Positions 1 through 9,085 of a DNA stretch of 15,315 bases are shown here, piece after piece. The stretch comes from JAOTYV01 sp041557595. GTDB taxonomy: Bacteria > Pseudomonadota > Alphaproteobacteria > UBA8366. The number at the start of each line of letters is the position of its first letter. Within the stretch, counting starts at the first letter, position 1. The translations under genes were made by a program, and so were the position numbers. Location: positions 1 through 15,315 of the forward strand of contig JBFFGE010000112.1 in the NCBI GenBank assembly GCA_041557595.1, in the 5' to 3' direction. The notes under the pieces were generated by a model. That model saw only the letters and a list, made by a program, of their open reading frames with translations. It was not told the origin of the DNA and searched no databases.

Positions 1-1166
<1,166 letters not shown>

Positions 1167-1375
1167 CGGCGCGACGTTAGCACGGGGCCGAACCGCGCGT
1201 TAACCCGTGCAGATTTTTTGCACCGGTGGGGAAAGAGAAAGGTTGGCATGATCCATCGACTTCGTGTCAGTATGATTTTTCGAGCGCGGCGCCGCCACCT
1301 GCCCAGCCGCTGGGCAGGACAATGGGGCGCCGCGCAGAGCAATTCAACGCGTTAGAGGGGAGAGCGGCGCAAATC
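1167..1375. promoter_or_regulatory. Divergent mutS/maeB intergenic promoter region
   Basis: This 209-bp gap must carry the promoters for both mutS and maeB. A TATGAT hexamer at 1271-1276 could be a -10 element for maeB, but the nearest -35-like hexamer, TTGGCA at 1243-1248, is 22 bp away, which is too far, so the promoter is not firmly placed. The gap also holds a small inverted repeat, GTGCA at 1207-1211 and TGCAC at 1219-1223, overlapping the palindrome CACCGGTG at 1221-1228. These could be a regulator site, but that is a guess. The maeB frame stays open upstream to 1226, so translation start rather than an upstream gene explains that open frame. Confidence 0.45.
1298..1318 (+). other. Perfect 9-bp hairpin in the maeB leader
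   Basis: The arms CCTGCCCAG (1298-1306) and CTGGGCAGG (1310-1318) are exact inverted copies around a CCG loop. The stem is GC-rich and should be very stable in RNA. It sits 57 nt before the maeB start codon, and no run of T follows, so it does not look like a standard intrinsic terminator. It could stabilise the leader, affect translation, or be a DNA-level operator. The repeat is seen directly; the role is inference. Confidence 0.5.
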
Positions 1376-3637
1376 ATGGAGAATAATCGTATCACCGAGC
1401 TGGAAGCCCTGCGCTTCCACTCGCGCGGCCAACCGGGCAAGGTCGCCCTGCTGCCGACAAAGCCGCTGACCACCCAGCGCGATCTGTCGCTCGCCTATTC
1501 GCCGGGCGTGGCCTATCCCTGTCTCGAGATCGAGAAGGACCCGGCCACCGCCTACGACTACACCGCGAAGGGCAACACCGTCGCGGTGATTTCCAACGGC
1601 ACCGCGGTGCTGGGGCTCGGCAATATCGGCGCGCTCGCGGCCAAGCCGGTGATGGAAGGCAAGGCCGTCCTGTTCAAGCGGTTTGCCGATATCGACGCAA
1701 TCGACCTGGAACTCGACACCGAAAACGTCGATACGATCGTCGAATGCGTGCGCGCGCTCGGCAACAGTTTCGGCGGCATCAATCTCGAGGACATCAAAGC
1801 GCCGGAATGCTTCATCATCGAACAGCGCCTGCGCGAATTGCTCGACATTCCCGTCTTCCATGACGACCAGCACGGCACCGCGATCATTACGGCGGCCGGC
1901 CTGCTCAATGCCATCGACCTTACCGGCCGCGACATCAAGAAGACCAAGATGGTGGTCAACGGCGCCGGCGCGGCCTCGGTCGCCTGCGTCGAGTTGATCA
2001 AGTCGATGGGCGTGCCGAACGACAATATCGTGATGTGCGATTCCAAGGGTGTGATTTACCAGGGCCGCGAAGACGGCATGAACCAGTGGAAATCGGCCCA
2101 TGCGGTCGATACCGACCTGCGCACGCTGAAGGAAGCCATGGCCGGCGCCGATGTCTTCATCGGCCTGTCGGTCAAGGGCGCGGTCAGCAAGGCGATGGTC
2201 AAATCGATGGCCAAGAAACCGATTATTTTCGCGATGGCGAATCCGGATCCGGAAATCACCGCCGAGGACGTCAGCGCCGTGCGCAAGGACGCGATCATGG
2301 CGACCGGCCGGTCCGACTACCCGAACCAGGTCAATAACGTCCTGGGCTTCCCCTATATCTTCCGCGGCGCGCTGGACGTGCGCGCGTCCACCATCAATGA
2401 CGCGATGAAGATCGCCGCCGCCGAGGCGCTGGCGGAATTGGCGCGGGAAGACGTCCCCGACGAGGTCGACGCCGCCTATGGCGGCACGCGGCTGCGTTAC
2501 GGGCCGGAATACATCATCCCGGTGCCCTTCGACCCGCGGCTGATTTCCGCCGTGCCGGCGGCGGTCGCGCAAGCGGCGATGGACAGCGGCGTCGCCCGGC
2601 GGCCGATCGAAGACATGGACGCGTACCGCCAGAAACTGTCGGCGCGGCTCGATCCGGCGATGTCGAGCTTGCAGTTCATCTACACACGGGTGAGCGCCAA
2701 TCCGCGCCGCGTCGTGTTCGCCGAAGGCGAGGAAGAGCGGGTCATCCGCGCGGCCGTCGCATTCCGCAATGCGGGATACGGCATGCCGATCCTGATCGGC
2801 CGCGAAAACCGCGTTCAGGAAACCGTCGAGCGGCTCGGTATCGAGACCAATGGCGACCTGGAGATCCATAACGCGCGGGTGAGCAAGAACAACGCGAAAT
2901 ACACCGACTTCCTGTATGCCCGGCTTCAGCGCGCGGGCTTTCTCTATCGCGACTGCCAACGCATGGTGAACCAGGACCGCAACGTTTTCGGCGCCTGCAT
3001 GGTGGCGTTGGAAGACGGCGACGCCCTGGTCACTGGAACCACGCGCAGTTTCGCGACCAGCTTCGAGGAAGTCACCCGGGTGATCGGCCCCCAGGACGGC
3101 GCGCGCCTGATGGGGGTAACGGTCATGGTGGCGCGCGGCCGCACCGTGTTCATCGCCGACACCAACGTCCATGAAGTGCCGACGCCCGAAGAGCTGGCCG
3201 ACATCGCGACGCAGACGGCCAACTACGCCCGCCAATACGGCCAGGAACCGCGGGTTGCGCTGACCTCGTTCTCGAATTTCGGCCAGCCGATGCGGCCGCA
3301 TATGCAGCGGGTGCGCGAAGCGGTCGAGATCCTGGACGGCCGCAAGGTCGATTTCGAATATGACGGCGACATGCAGGCCGACAGCGCGCTGAACTTCGAG
3401 CTGATGAAGCAGCTCTACCCGTTCTGCCGCCTGACCGGCCCCGCGAACTGCCTGGTCATGCCGGCGCTGCACAGCGCCAGCATCAGCGCGAAAATGCTGC
3501 GCGAACTGGGTGGCGGCACGGTGATCGGTCCGATCATGCTGGGACTGTCGAAGCCGGTTCAGATCGTCCAGATGGGGTCAACCGTGAACGATCTGGTCAA
3601 TGCCGCGGCATTGGCGGCGCACGACGCAATCCGCTAA
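1376..3637 (+). CDS. maeB: NADP-dependent malic enzyme with C-terminal phosphotransacetylase-like domain
   Basis: The protein decarboxylates malate to pyruvate in the cytoplasm, making NADPH and linking the TCA cycle to gluconeogenesis or acetyl-CoA supply. It has 753 residues, the usual MaeB length. The malic N domain covers about 15-155 with the catalytic Tyr region AYSPGVAYPC (Tyr41) and Lys96 in MEGKAVLF. Metal ligands are Glu138-Asp139 in NLEDI and an Asp of FHDDQHGTA (161-169). The Rossmann domain follows, with GAGAAS at 196-201. The phosphotransacetylase-like domain runs from about 440 (RVVFAEGEEERV) to the end. In known MaeB proteins this domain gives acetyl-CoA regulation rather than robust enzyme activity. 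The ATG at 1376 is preceded by GAGGGGAGAG at 1355-1364; earlier in-frame starts (1226, 1322) would add a non-conserved stretch. phoR follows 43 bp downstream on the same strand. Confidence 0.95.
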   Translation: MENNRITELEALRFHSRGQPGKVALLPTKPLTTQRDLSLAYSPGVAYPCLEIEKDPATAYDYTAKGNTVAVISNGTAVLGLGNIGALAAKPVMEGKAVLFKRFADIDAIDLELDTENVDTIVECVRALGNSFGGINLEDIKAPECFIIEQRLRELLDIPVFHDDQHGTAIITAAGLLNAIDLTGRDIKKTKMVVNGAGAASVACVELIKSMGVPNDNIVMCDSKGVIYQGREDGMNQWKSAHAVDTDLRTLKEAMAGADVFIGLSVKGAVSKAMVKSMAKKPIIFAMANPDPEITAEDVSAVRKDAIMATGRSDYPNQVNNVLGFPYIFRGALDVRASTINDAMKIAAAEALAELAREDVPDEVDAAYGGTRLRYGPEYIIPVPFDPRLISAVPAAVAQAAMDSGVARRPIEDMDAYRQKLSARLDPAMSSLQFIYTRVSANPRRVVFAEGEEERVIRAAVAFRNAGYGMPILIGRENRVQETVERLGIETNGDLEIHNARVSKNNAKYTDFLYARLQRAGFLYRDCQRMVNQDRNVFGACMVALEDGDALVTGTTRSFATSFEEVTRVIGPQDGARLMGVTVMVARGRTVFIADTNVHEVPTPEELADIATQTANYARQYGQEPRVALTSFSNFGQPMRPHMQRVREAVEILDGRKVDFEYDGDMQADSALNFELMKQLYPFCRLTGPANCLVMPALHSASISAKMLRELGGGTVIGPIMLGLSKPVQIVQMGSTVNDLVNAAALAAHDAIR

Positions 3638-3680
3638 ACGCCCGGCGTGCGACCCCGCCGCGAAGGATTGGGCCCGAAGC

Positions 3681-5027
3681 ATGGCTGAGCGCCGGCCAAG
3701 CCGTACCTTGAGCGCCGCGATATCGATCGCCGCGCCGGGCATCGTCATTTTGGGCATTCTGGTGTTGGGCGGCTGGCTGACGCCGGCCCCGGCGCTGGCG
3801 GCCGCGGTCGCGCTGGGGGCGCTCGGCGGGTTGATCGCGAAACGCCATTACGCCGGCCTCGACCGGCTGCGCCGCCGCATCGAGCACCTGACCGAGCATG
3901 GCGAGGATCTGAAACTGCATGCGCCGACGGTGCCGCGGCTCTCGGTCGCGGTCGGCCGACTGGCGCGGCGCTGGCGGGAACAGCACGAAAAGCTGACCGC
4001 CGAGCGCGCGACCGCGGACCGCCTGCTGGAAGCGCTGCCCGACCCGCTGGTGGTGATCGACCGGGCCGGAATCGTCGTCCGCGCCAACCGCGCCGCCCAG
4101 GAATTGACGGCAACCGCCCTGCTCGGCCGCGACCTCGCCGCCGGGCTACGCCATCCGGTGCTGCTGCAATCGATCGAGGCGGCGCTGGCGACCGGCGACA
4201 GCCAGGCGGTCGAAATTGCGATGCCGGCGCCGCAGCACCGCAGCTACAGCGCCCTGATCGAACCGCTCGGCGGCGCCGATGGGGGCGCCCTGATCCTGCT
4301 GCACGACCTGACGCCGATCCGGCTCGGCGAGCGCATGCGGGCGGATTTCGTCGCCAATGTCAGCCATGAATTGCGCACGCCCCTCGCCAGCCTGCTCGGC
4401 TTCGTCGAGACGCTGCGCGGCGCCGCCCGCGACGACCCTGAGGCTCAGGAGCGATTCCTGATCATCATGCACGACCAGGCCGAACGCATGGCGCGGCTGA
4501 TCGAGGATCTGTTGTCGCTGTCGCGCATCGAGCTTGACGAACGCAGCCGGCCGACCGGCACGGTTGCCGTTCTTCCGCTCCTGGCCAAGGTGCGGGATTC
4601 GCTTGCCCTGAAGGCGGAGGAGCGCGGCATGGCGGTCGAGATCAGCGGACCGGATTTGACGGTTCCCGGCGACGAGGACCAACTGACCCAGGTATTCCAG
4701 AACCTGATCGACAACGCCATCAAATATGGCCGCGACAAGACCCCCGTATCGGTGTCGGTGACCGCCCTGCCGACCGGCGGCGGCACCGTCTCGGTACGCG
4801 ACCACGGTGACGGCATCCCGACCGAACATCTGCCCCGGTTGACCGAGCGATTCTACCGGGTCAGCGCGGCGCGCAGCCGCGAGCTTGGCGGCACCGGCCT
4901 CGGCCTCGCCATCGTCAAGCACATCGTCAACCGCCACCGGGGCCAGCTCGCCATCGACAGTGCGGAAGGCGCGGGCAGCACCTTCACCGTCTCACTGCCG
5001 GGCAGCGCTCAACCGCCCGTTTCCTGA
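3681..5027 (+). CDS. phoR: Phosphate regulon sensor histidine kinase PhoR
   Basis: This is a membrane histidine kinase that phosphorylates PhoB under phosphate starvation and dephosphorylates it in excess. It has 448 residues. Two hydrophobic segments at about 11-31 and 37-53 are joined by only a few residues, so there is almost no periplasmic domain, as expected for a kinase that reads the Pst transporter through PhoU. A PAS-like domain covers about 112-210 (PDPLVVIDRAGIVVRAN). The HisKA domain has the phospho-acceptor His229 in NVSHELRTPL. The ATPase domain has the N box NLIDNAIKYG (341-350), DHGDGIP (374-380) and GGTGLGLAIV (403-412). I start at ATG 3681; an earlier in-frame ATG at 3600 lies inside maeB and adds non-conserved sequence. 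Its kinship to PhoR rests on the domain layout plus the adjacent pst-phoU-phoB genes. It precedes the Pho box, so that box does not drive it. Confidence 0.93.
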   Translation: MAERRPSRTLSAAISIAAPGIVILGILVLGGWLTPAPALAAAVALGALGGLIAKRHYAGLDRLRRRIEHLTEHGEDLKLHAPTVPRLSVAVGRLARRWREQHEKLTAERATADRLLEALPDPLVVIDRAGIVVRANRAAQELTATALLGRDLAAGLRHPVLLQSIEAALATGDSQAVEIAMPAPQHRSYSALIEPLGGADGGALILLHDLTPIRLGERMRADFVANVSHELRTPLASLLGFVETLRGAARDDPEAQERFLIIMHDQAERMARLIEDLLSLSRIELDERSRPTGTVAVLPLLAKVRDSLALKAEERGMAVEISGPDLTVPGDEDQLTQVFQNLIDNAIKYGRDKTPVSVSVTALPTGGGTVSVRDHGDGIPTEHLPRLTERFYRVSAARSRELGGTGLGLAIVKHIVNRHRGQLAIDSAEGAGSTFTVSLPGSAQPPVS

Positions 5028-5057
5028 GGCGGCGCCGGCCGCGAATTTCCGGCCCTT

Positions 5058-5091
5058 CTGTCATATTCTTGTAATCAATCCGTAGTAATTA
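5058..5091 (+). promoter_or_regulatory. Pho box and likely promoter of pstS
   Basis: Two 7-bp half-sites, CTGTCAT (5058-5064) and TTGTAAT (5069-5075), are separated by 4 bp. This fits the PhoB-binding layout of CTGTCAT-like direct repeats on an 11-bp period; the first half is a perfect match and the second is degenerate. An AT-rich stretch at 5083-5091 (TAGTAATTA) falls about one helical turn downstream, where a -10 element belongs when PhoB replaces the -35 contact. The site lies 31 bp after phoR and 141 bp before the pstS start. It should make pst expression PhoB-dependent. Confidence 0.82.
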
Positions 5092-5216
5092 CGACGCCAT
5101 GGATCGCTATTTTGCGGCGTGTTGGAACGTCTCTGCGATTGCCCGAACGGCGCCGTGGCGCATCGGATGCCATCCGGAGAACGGTATATGAAACCAAAGA
5201 GATACGGAGTAATCCC

Positions 5217-6254
5217 GTGATCAAAAGAGCACTTTTTCTTGCCGCCGCAGCCGCCACTTTCGCGGGCGCCGCCGAGGCACGCGATCAAATCAACATCGTA
5301 GGGTCTTCCACCGTCTACCCATTCGCGACGGTGGTCGCCGAGAAATTCGGCAAAGGCACAAGCTTCAAGACGCCGAAGGTGGAATCGACCGGCTCGGGCG
5401 GCGGCCTCAAGCTGTTTTGCGCCGGTGTCGGCACGCAGCATCCCGACATCGCCAACGCGTCCCGGCGCATCAAGAAATCCGAGGTCGATCGCTGCGCCAA
5501 AAACGGCGTTACCCAGATCACCGAGGTGAAGATCGGTTTCGACGGCATCGTCATCGCCAATTCCAAGAAATCCGACCGGATGCAGATCAGCCTCAGGCAG
5601 CTTTTCCTGGCGCTGGCCAAGCAGGTCCCGGAAGGCGCCAAGGATGGCGGCAGGCTGATCGCCAATCCGTACAAGAAATGGAGCGACATCGATCCGTCCC
5701 TGCCGAACGCCAAGATCGAGGTCTTGGGCCCGCCGCCGACCTCCGGCACGCGCGACGCCTTCAACGAACTCGCGATCGAAGGCGGCTGCAAGACCTTCAC
5801 GTCGATCAAGGCGCTGAAGAAGACCGACAAGAAGACATACAAGGCGCTGTGCCGCGGCATTCGCGAAGACGGCCACTACATCGAGGCCGGCGAGAACGAC
5901 AACCTGATCGTGCAGAAACTGGAAGCCAATCCGAACGCCTTCGGCGTATTCGGCTACAGCTTTCTCGACCAGAATGCCGACAAGATCCAAGGCAGCCTGG
6001 TCAAGGGCGTCTCGCCCACCTTCGAAAACATCTCCGCCCAGAAATACCCGGTTTCCCGGGCGCTGTACTTCTACGTGAAGACGGCGCATGTCGGAACCAT
6101 TCCGGGCATCAAGAAATTCGTCGCCGAATTCACCCGCGAAAGGGCGTGGGGACCGGAAGGCTATCTGGCCGACCGCGGCCTGATCCCGCTGCCGGACGGC
6201 GAGCGGAAGAAAGTTCGCAAGTCCTCGGTCGAGTTTGCCAATCTCTCGATGTAA
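5217..6254 (+). CDS. pstS: Periplasmic phosphate-binding protein PstS
   Basis: PstS captures phosphate in the periplasm and hands it to PstCA. The GTG start at 5217 is preceded by GGAG at 5206-5209, 7 nt away, and begins a clean signal peptide: IKR, then a run of hydrophobic residues to about Ala21 (cleavage near AEA-RD). In-frame upstream codons from 5112 would bury that signal peptide, so GTG is preferred. The mature protein starts with NIVGSSTVYPF (26-36), the phosphate-contact loop of this family. TGSGGGLKLFC follows near 60 and the second phosphate loop PPTSGTRDAF near 175. The full 345-residue length is ordinary for the longer alphaproteobacterial PstS. The Pho box lies upstream. A 132-bp gap with two hairpins separates it from pstC, unlike the tight joins further downstream, which suits the need for more PstS than permease. 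Confidence 0.95.
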   Translation: MIKRALFLAAAAATFAGAAEARDQINIVGSSTVYPFATVVAEKFGKGTSFKTPKVESTGSGGGLKLFCAGVGTQHPDIANASRRIKKSEVDRCAKNGVTQITEVKIGFDGIVIANSKKSDRMQISLRQLFLALAKQVPEGAKDGGRLIANPYKKWSDIDPSLPNAKIEVLGPPPTSGTRDAFNELAIEGGCKTFTSIKALKKTDKKTYKALCRGIREDGHYIEAGENDNLIVQKLEANPNAFGVFGYSFLDQNADKIQGSLVKGVSPTFENISAQKYPVSRALYFYVKTAHVGTIPGIKKFVAEFTRERAWGPEGYLADRGLIPLPDGERKKVRKSSVEFANLSM

Positions 6255-6264
6255 GGCTGTTCCC

Positions 6265-6295
6265 GCGGCGGCCGACAAGTTAAGCCTGCCGCCGC
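6265..6295 (+). other. GC-rich hairpin just after pstS
   Basis: GCGGCGGC (6265-6272) and GCCGCCGC (6288-6295) form a perfect 8-bp stem around a 15-nt loop, starting 11 nt after the pstS stop. There is no T run after it, so full termination is unlikely. A hairpin after the first gene of a binding-protein transporter operon often protects the upstream mRNA or causes partial termination. That role is inferred here. Confidence 0.4.
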
Positions 6296-6356
6296 ATCGC
6301 TCTAACAAGAATCGTTTCCACCAGATTCTGTACGCCGGCAACAAGACTTTCGATAA

Positions 6357-6371
6357 GCCTCGCGAAGAGGC
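6357..6371 (+). other. Small hairpin directly before the pstC ribosome site
   Basis: GCCTC (6357-6361) and GAGGC (6367-6371) pair around the loop GCGAA. The 3' arm abuts the pstC Shine-Dalgarno AGGGAG at 6372-6377. Its position could tune pstC translation, but the stem is only 5 bp and may be chance in GC-rich DNA. Confidence 0.3.
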
Positions 6372-6386
6372 AGGGAGCCACATCCA

Positions 6387-7769
6387 ATGCAGCACGTCGT
6401 CCTGGTCCTGGTTCTGCTCGGCCTGACCTACGCCGGATATCAGATGGGGCGGCGCCGCGCAGTCACGGTGTCGGCCGACCGCGGCGAGGGGCTGCATTCG
6501 CTGCCGGGCTATTACGGCCTTTACCTCGTCATCTGGTGCGCCCTGCCGGCCTTTGCGCTGCTCGGCATCTGGCTCGCTTTCGAGACCAGCATCGTCACCT
6601 ATCTGGCGATCGACGCGCTGCCCGCCGATCGGCGGATTTTGACGCCGGCGCAGCTCAGCCTGCTCATCAACGACATCCGCAACATCGCGGCCGGCGACAT
6701 CGCGAGCGGCAAGGCGGATGCGACGATCCGGGCCGCCGCGGAACGATATCAATCCCTGGAAACGGCCAGCTTCGCGGCAATGGCGGTGATCAGCATCGCC
6801 GTCGCGGCTGTCGGCATCGCCTTGGGCAGACGGCGCATTGCGCCGGCGCTGCGGGCGCGAAATTCGGTCGAGCGCACGATCATGGGTTTCCTGTTTGCCG
6901 CGTCGGTGATCGCGGTGATCACCACCATCGGCATTGTCTTGTCGCTGGTGTTCGAAGCAGCGCGGTTTTTCGAACAGGTGCCGATCACCGAGTTCCTGTT
7001 CGGCCTCCAATGGAGCCCGCAGATCGCGCTCCGCGAGGACCAGGTCGCTTCCGCCGGCGCCTTCGGCGCGGTGCCGATTTTCGCGGGAACCGCGCTGATC
7101 AGCGCAATAGCCCTGGCGGTTGCGGTGCCGGTCGGGCTGCTGTCGGCGATCTATATGGCCGAATACGCCTCGTCGCGCGTGCGCTCCTTCGCGAAGCCCG
7201 CCCTGGAAATCTTGGCCGGCATCCCGACCGTGGTCTACGGCTTCTTCGCCGCGCTGACGATTGCCCCTCTGCTGCGCGATACAGGGGCGGATTTCGGCCT
7301 GTCGATCGCTTCGGAAAGCGCCCTCGCCGCCGGCCTTGTCATGGGGATCATGATTATCCCGTTCGTCTCGTCGCTTTCGGACGACGTCATCACCGCGGTC
7401 CCCCAAGCGCTGCGCGAGGGGTCCTACGGGCTCGGCGCGACACAGTCGGAAACCATCCTCCGCGTCGTCCTGCCGGCAGCCCTGCCCGGCATCGTCGGCA
7501 GCATCCTGCTGGCGGCGTCCCGCGCCATCGGCGAGACCATGATCGTCGTCATGGCGGCCGGGCTGACCGCCAAACTGACCGCCAACCCATTCGAGGCGGT
7601 CACCACCGTCACCGTTCAGATCGTCACCCTTTTGGTCGGCGATCAGGAATTCGACAGCCCGAAAACGCTGGCCGCCTTCGCACTCGGGTTGGCGCTGTTC
7701 GTGGTCACCCTTTGCCTGAATGTCATCGCCTTTCGGGTGGTGCAGAAATATCGAGAAATTTATGACTGA
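6387..7769 (+). CDS. pstC: Phosphate ABC transporter permease PstC
   Basis: PstC is one of the two inner-membrane subunits of the phosphate importer. It has 460 residues, well above the roughly 320 of E. coli PstC. The extra part is N-terminal: hydrophobic segments at about 1-19, 43-64 and 128-147, with a polar loop at about 75-127 between the last two. The conserved permease core starts near 160, with segments at about 164-188, 232-255, 275-297, 311-330, 364-390 and 428-448. The EAA-type loop that contacts PstB is at about 343-370 (REGSYGLGATQSE, then LPAALPGI). A long N-terminus of this kind is normal in alphaproteobacteria. The ATG at 6387 has AGGGAG 9 nt upstream. The gene ends 8 bp inside pstA, which points to translational coupling. 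Confidence 0.95.
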   Translation: MQHVVLVLVLLGLTYAGYQMGRRRAVTVSADRGEGLHSLPGYYGLYLVIWCALPAFALLGIWLAFETSIVTYLAIDALPADRRILTPAQLSLLINDIRNIAAGDIASGKADATIRAAAERYQSLETASFAAMAVISIAVAAVGIALGRRRIAPALRARNSVERTIMGFLFAASVIAVITTIGIVLSLVFEAARFFEQVPITEFLFGLQWSPQIALREDQVASAGAFGAVPIFAGTALISAIALAVAVPVGLLSAIYMAEYASSRVRSFAKPALEILAGIPTVVYGFFAALTIAPLLRDTGADFGLSIASESALAAGLVMGIMIIPFVSSLSDDVITAVPQALREGSYGLGATQSETILRVVLPAALPGIVGSILLAASRAIGETMIVVMAAGLTAKLTANPFEAVTTVTVQIVTLLVGDQEFDSPKTLAAFALGLALFVVTLCLNVIAFRVVQKYREIYD

Positions 7770-9084
7770 TTCCACGGCATCGCGCCCAACGCCGTCGCTG
7801 GGCGGCGGCTCACGTTCCGCCGCGCTCATCGCCAAAGGGCTCGCCCGCCGGCGGGCCGCCGAGAAACGGTTTCGCGCCTATGGATTGGTCGCGATCCTGC
7901 TTGCGCTGGGCTTCCTGATCCTCCTGCTCGGCACGATTTTCGGCAATGGCTACAGCGCGTTCTCGCAGACCCATATGCGCCTGAACATCGAGTTCGCGCA
8001 GGATATCTTGGACCCGGACGGCACCGGCGACCCGAAAATCCTCGCCCAGGGCGACTATCAGGCGCTGGCCAAGGCCGCATTGCGGAAAGCCTTCCCCGAC
8101 GTCAAGACCCGTCGCGAAAAACGCAGCCTTTACCAGCTGGTCAGCGGCGACGCAGCCTACGAACTGCAGCGAATGGTGCTCGCCGATCCGTCCCTGGTCG
8201 GACAGACGCGCGCGGTCTGGCTGACCGCGTCCGACGAAATCGACATGCTGCAGAAAGGCAATGTGGCCACCGATCAGCCCGAAAGCCAGCGGCGCATCAA
8301 GGACAACGAACTCGCCTGGGTCACAGCGCTCGACAAGCAGGGCGCCATCGAAAGGAAATTCAATACCCGCTTCTTCACCGGCGGGGACAGCCGGGATCCG
8401 GAAATTGCCGGTGTCTGGGGCGCGGTCGTCGGCTCCTTCTTCACCCTGACGGTAACGCTCGTCCTCGCTTTTCCGCTCGGTGTCATGGCGGCGCTCTATC
8501 TCGAGGAATTCGCGCCGAAGAACCGCTGGACAAATCTGGTCGAGGTCAACATCAACAACTTGGCGGCGGTGCCGTCGATCGTGTTCGGACTGCTCGGCCT
8601 CGCCGTATTCCTCAATTTTCTGCATTTGCCGCGCTCGGCCCCCATCGTCGGCGGCATCGTGTTGGCGCTGATGACGCTGCCGACGGTGATCATCGCCGCC
8701 CGCGCGTCGCTGCAGGCGGTTCCGCCGTCGATCCGCGAGGCGGCGCTCGGCATCGGCGCAAGCAAACTGCAAACCGTCACCGACCATGTTCTGCCGCTCG
8801 CCATGCCGGGCGTGCTGACGGGCACCATCATCGGCATGGCGCGCGCGCTCGGCGAAAGCGCGCCGCTGCTGATGATCGGCATGGTGGCGTTTATCGTCGA
8901 CATCCCGAAGAGCCCGTTCGATCCGGCCACGGTCCTGCCGGTGCAGGTCTATCTCTGGGCGGACAGTCCGGAGCGCGCCTTCCTCGAACGCACATCGGCC
9001 GCGATCATCGTGCTGCTGGCGTTTCTGATCGTTATGAACCTGTCGGCAATCATCCTGCGGAAGAAATTCGAAAGGCGGTGGTAA
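7762..9084 (+). CDS. pstA: Phosphate ABC transporter permease PstA
   Basis: PstA is the partner permease of PstC. It has 440 residues against roughly 300 in E. coli. A single membrane segment at about 41-61 is followed by a long polar stretch (about 62-219), probably periplasmic, resembling the N-terminal domain (DUF3333 type) of alphaproteobacterial PstA. The permease core then has segments at about 220-245, 268-286, 296-316, 350-375 and 412-432. The EAA-type loop is at about 325-352 (REAALGIGASKLQTV, then LPLAMPGV). The start at 7762 overlaps the end of pstC by 8 bp; a start at 7720 would overlap pstC more and add unlike sequence. It ends 1 bp before pstB. Family assignment is secure; the function of the inserted domain is not known to me. 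Confidence 0.95.
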   Translation: MTDSTASRPTPSLGGGSRSAALIAKGLARRRAAEKRFRAYGLVAILLALGFLILLLGTIFGNGYSAFSQTHMRLNIEFAQDILDPDGTGDPKILAQGDYQALAKAALRKAFPDVKTRREKRSLYQLVSGDAAYELQRMVLADPSLVGQTRAVWLTASDEIDMLQKGNVATDQPESQRRIKDNELAWVTALDKQGAIERKFNTRFFTGGDSRDPEIAGVWGAVVGSFFTLTVTLVLAFPLGVMAALYLEEFAPKNRWTNLVEVNINNLAAVPSIVFGLLGLAVFLNFLHLPRSAPIVGGIVLALMTLPTVIIAARASLQAVPPSIREAALGIGASKLQTVTDHVLPLAMPGVLTGTIIGMARALGESAPLLMIGMVAFIVDIPKSPFDPATVLPVQVYLWADSPERAFLERTSAAIIVLLAFLIVMNLSAIILRKKFERRW

Positions 9085-9085
9085 G

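Noticed and set aside
1243..1260. Possible sigma-54 promoter (TTGGCAT) before maeB
   Set aside because: The -12 GC element is missing at the required spacing.
1352..3472. A 706-codon open frame antisense to maeB
   Set aside because: Same composition signature, no recognisable motif, no ribosome site, and the plus strand carries an unmistakable malic enzyme.
5035..5053. Small GCCGG / CCGGC stem after phoR as a terminator
   Set aside because: Only 5 bp with a 9-nt loop; a T run is lacking and the Pho box follows at once.
5061..7835. A 924-codon open frame on the minus strand across pstS and pstC
   Set aside because: It lies wholly antisense to genes with clear family motifs, is rich in Arg, Asp, Gly and His as GC-rich shadows are, and shows no domain.
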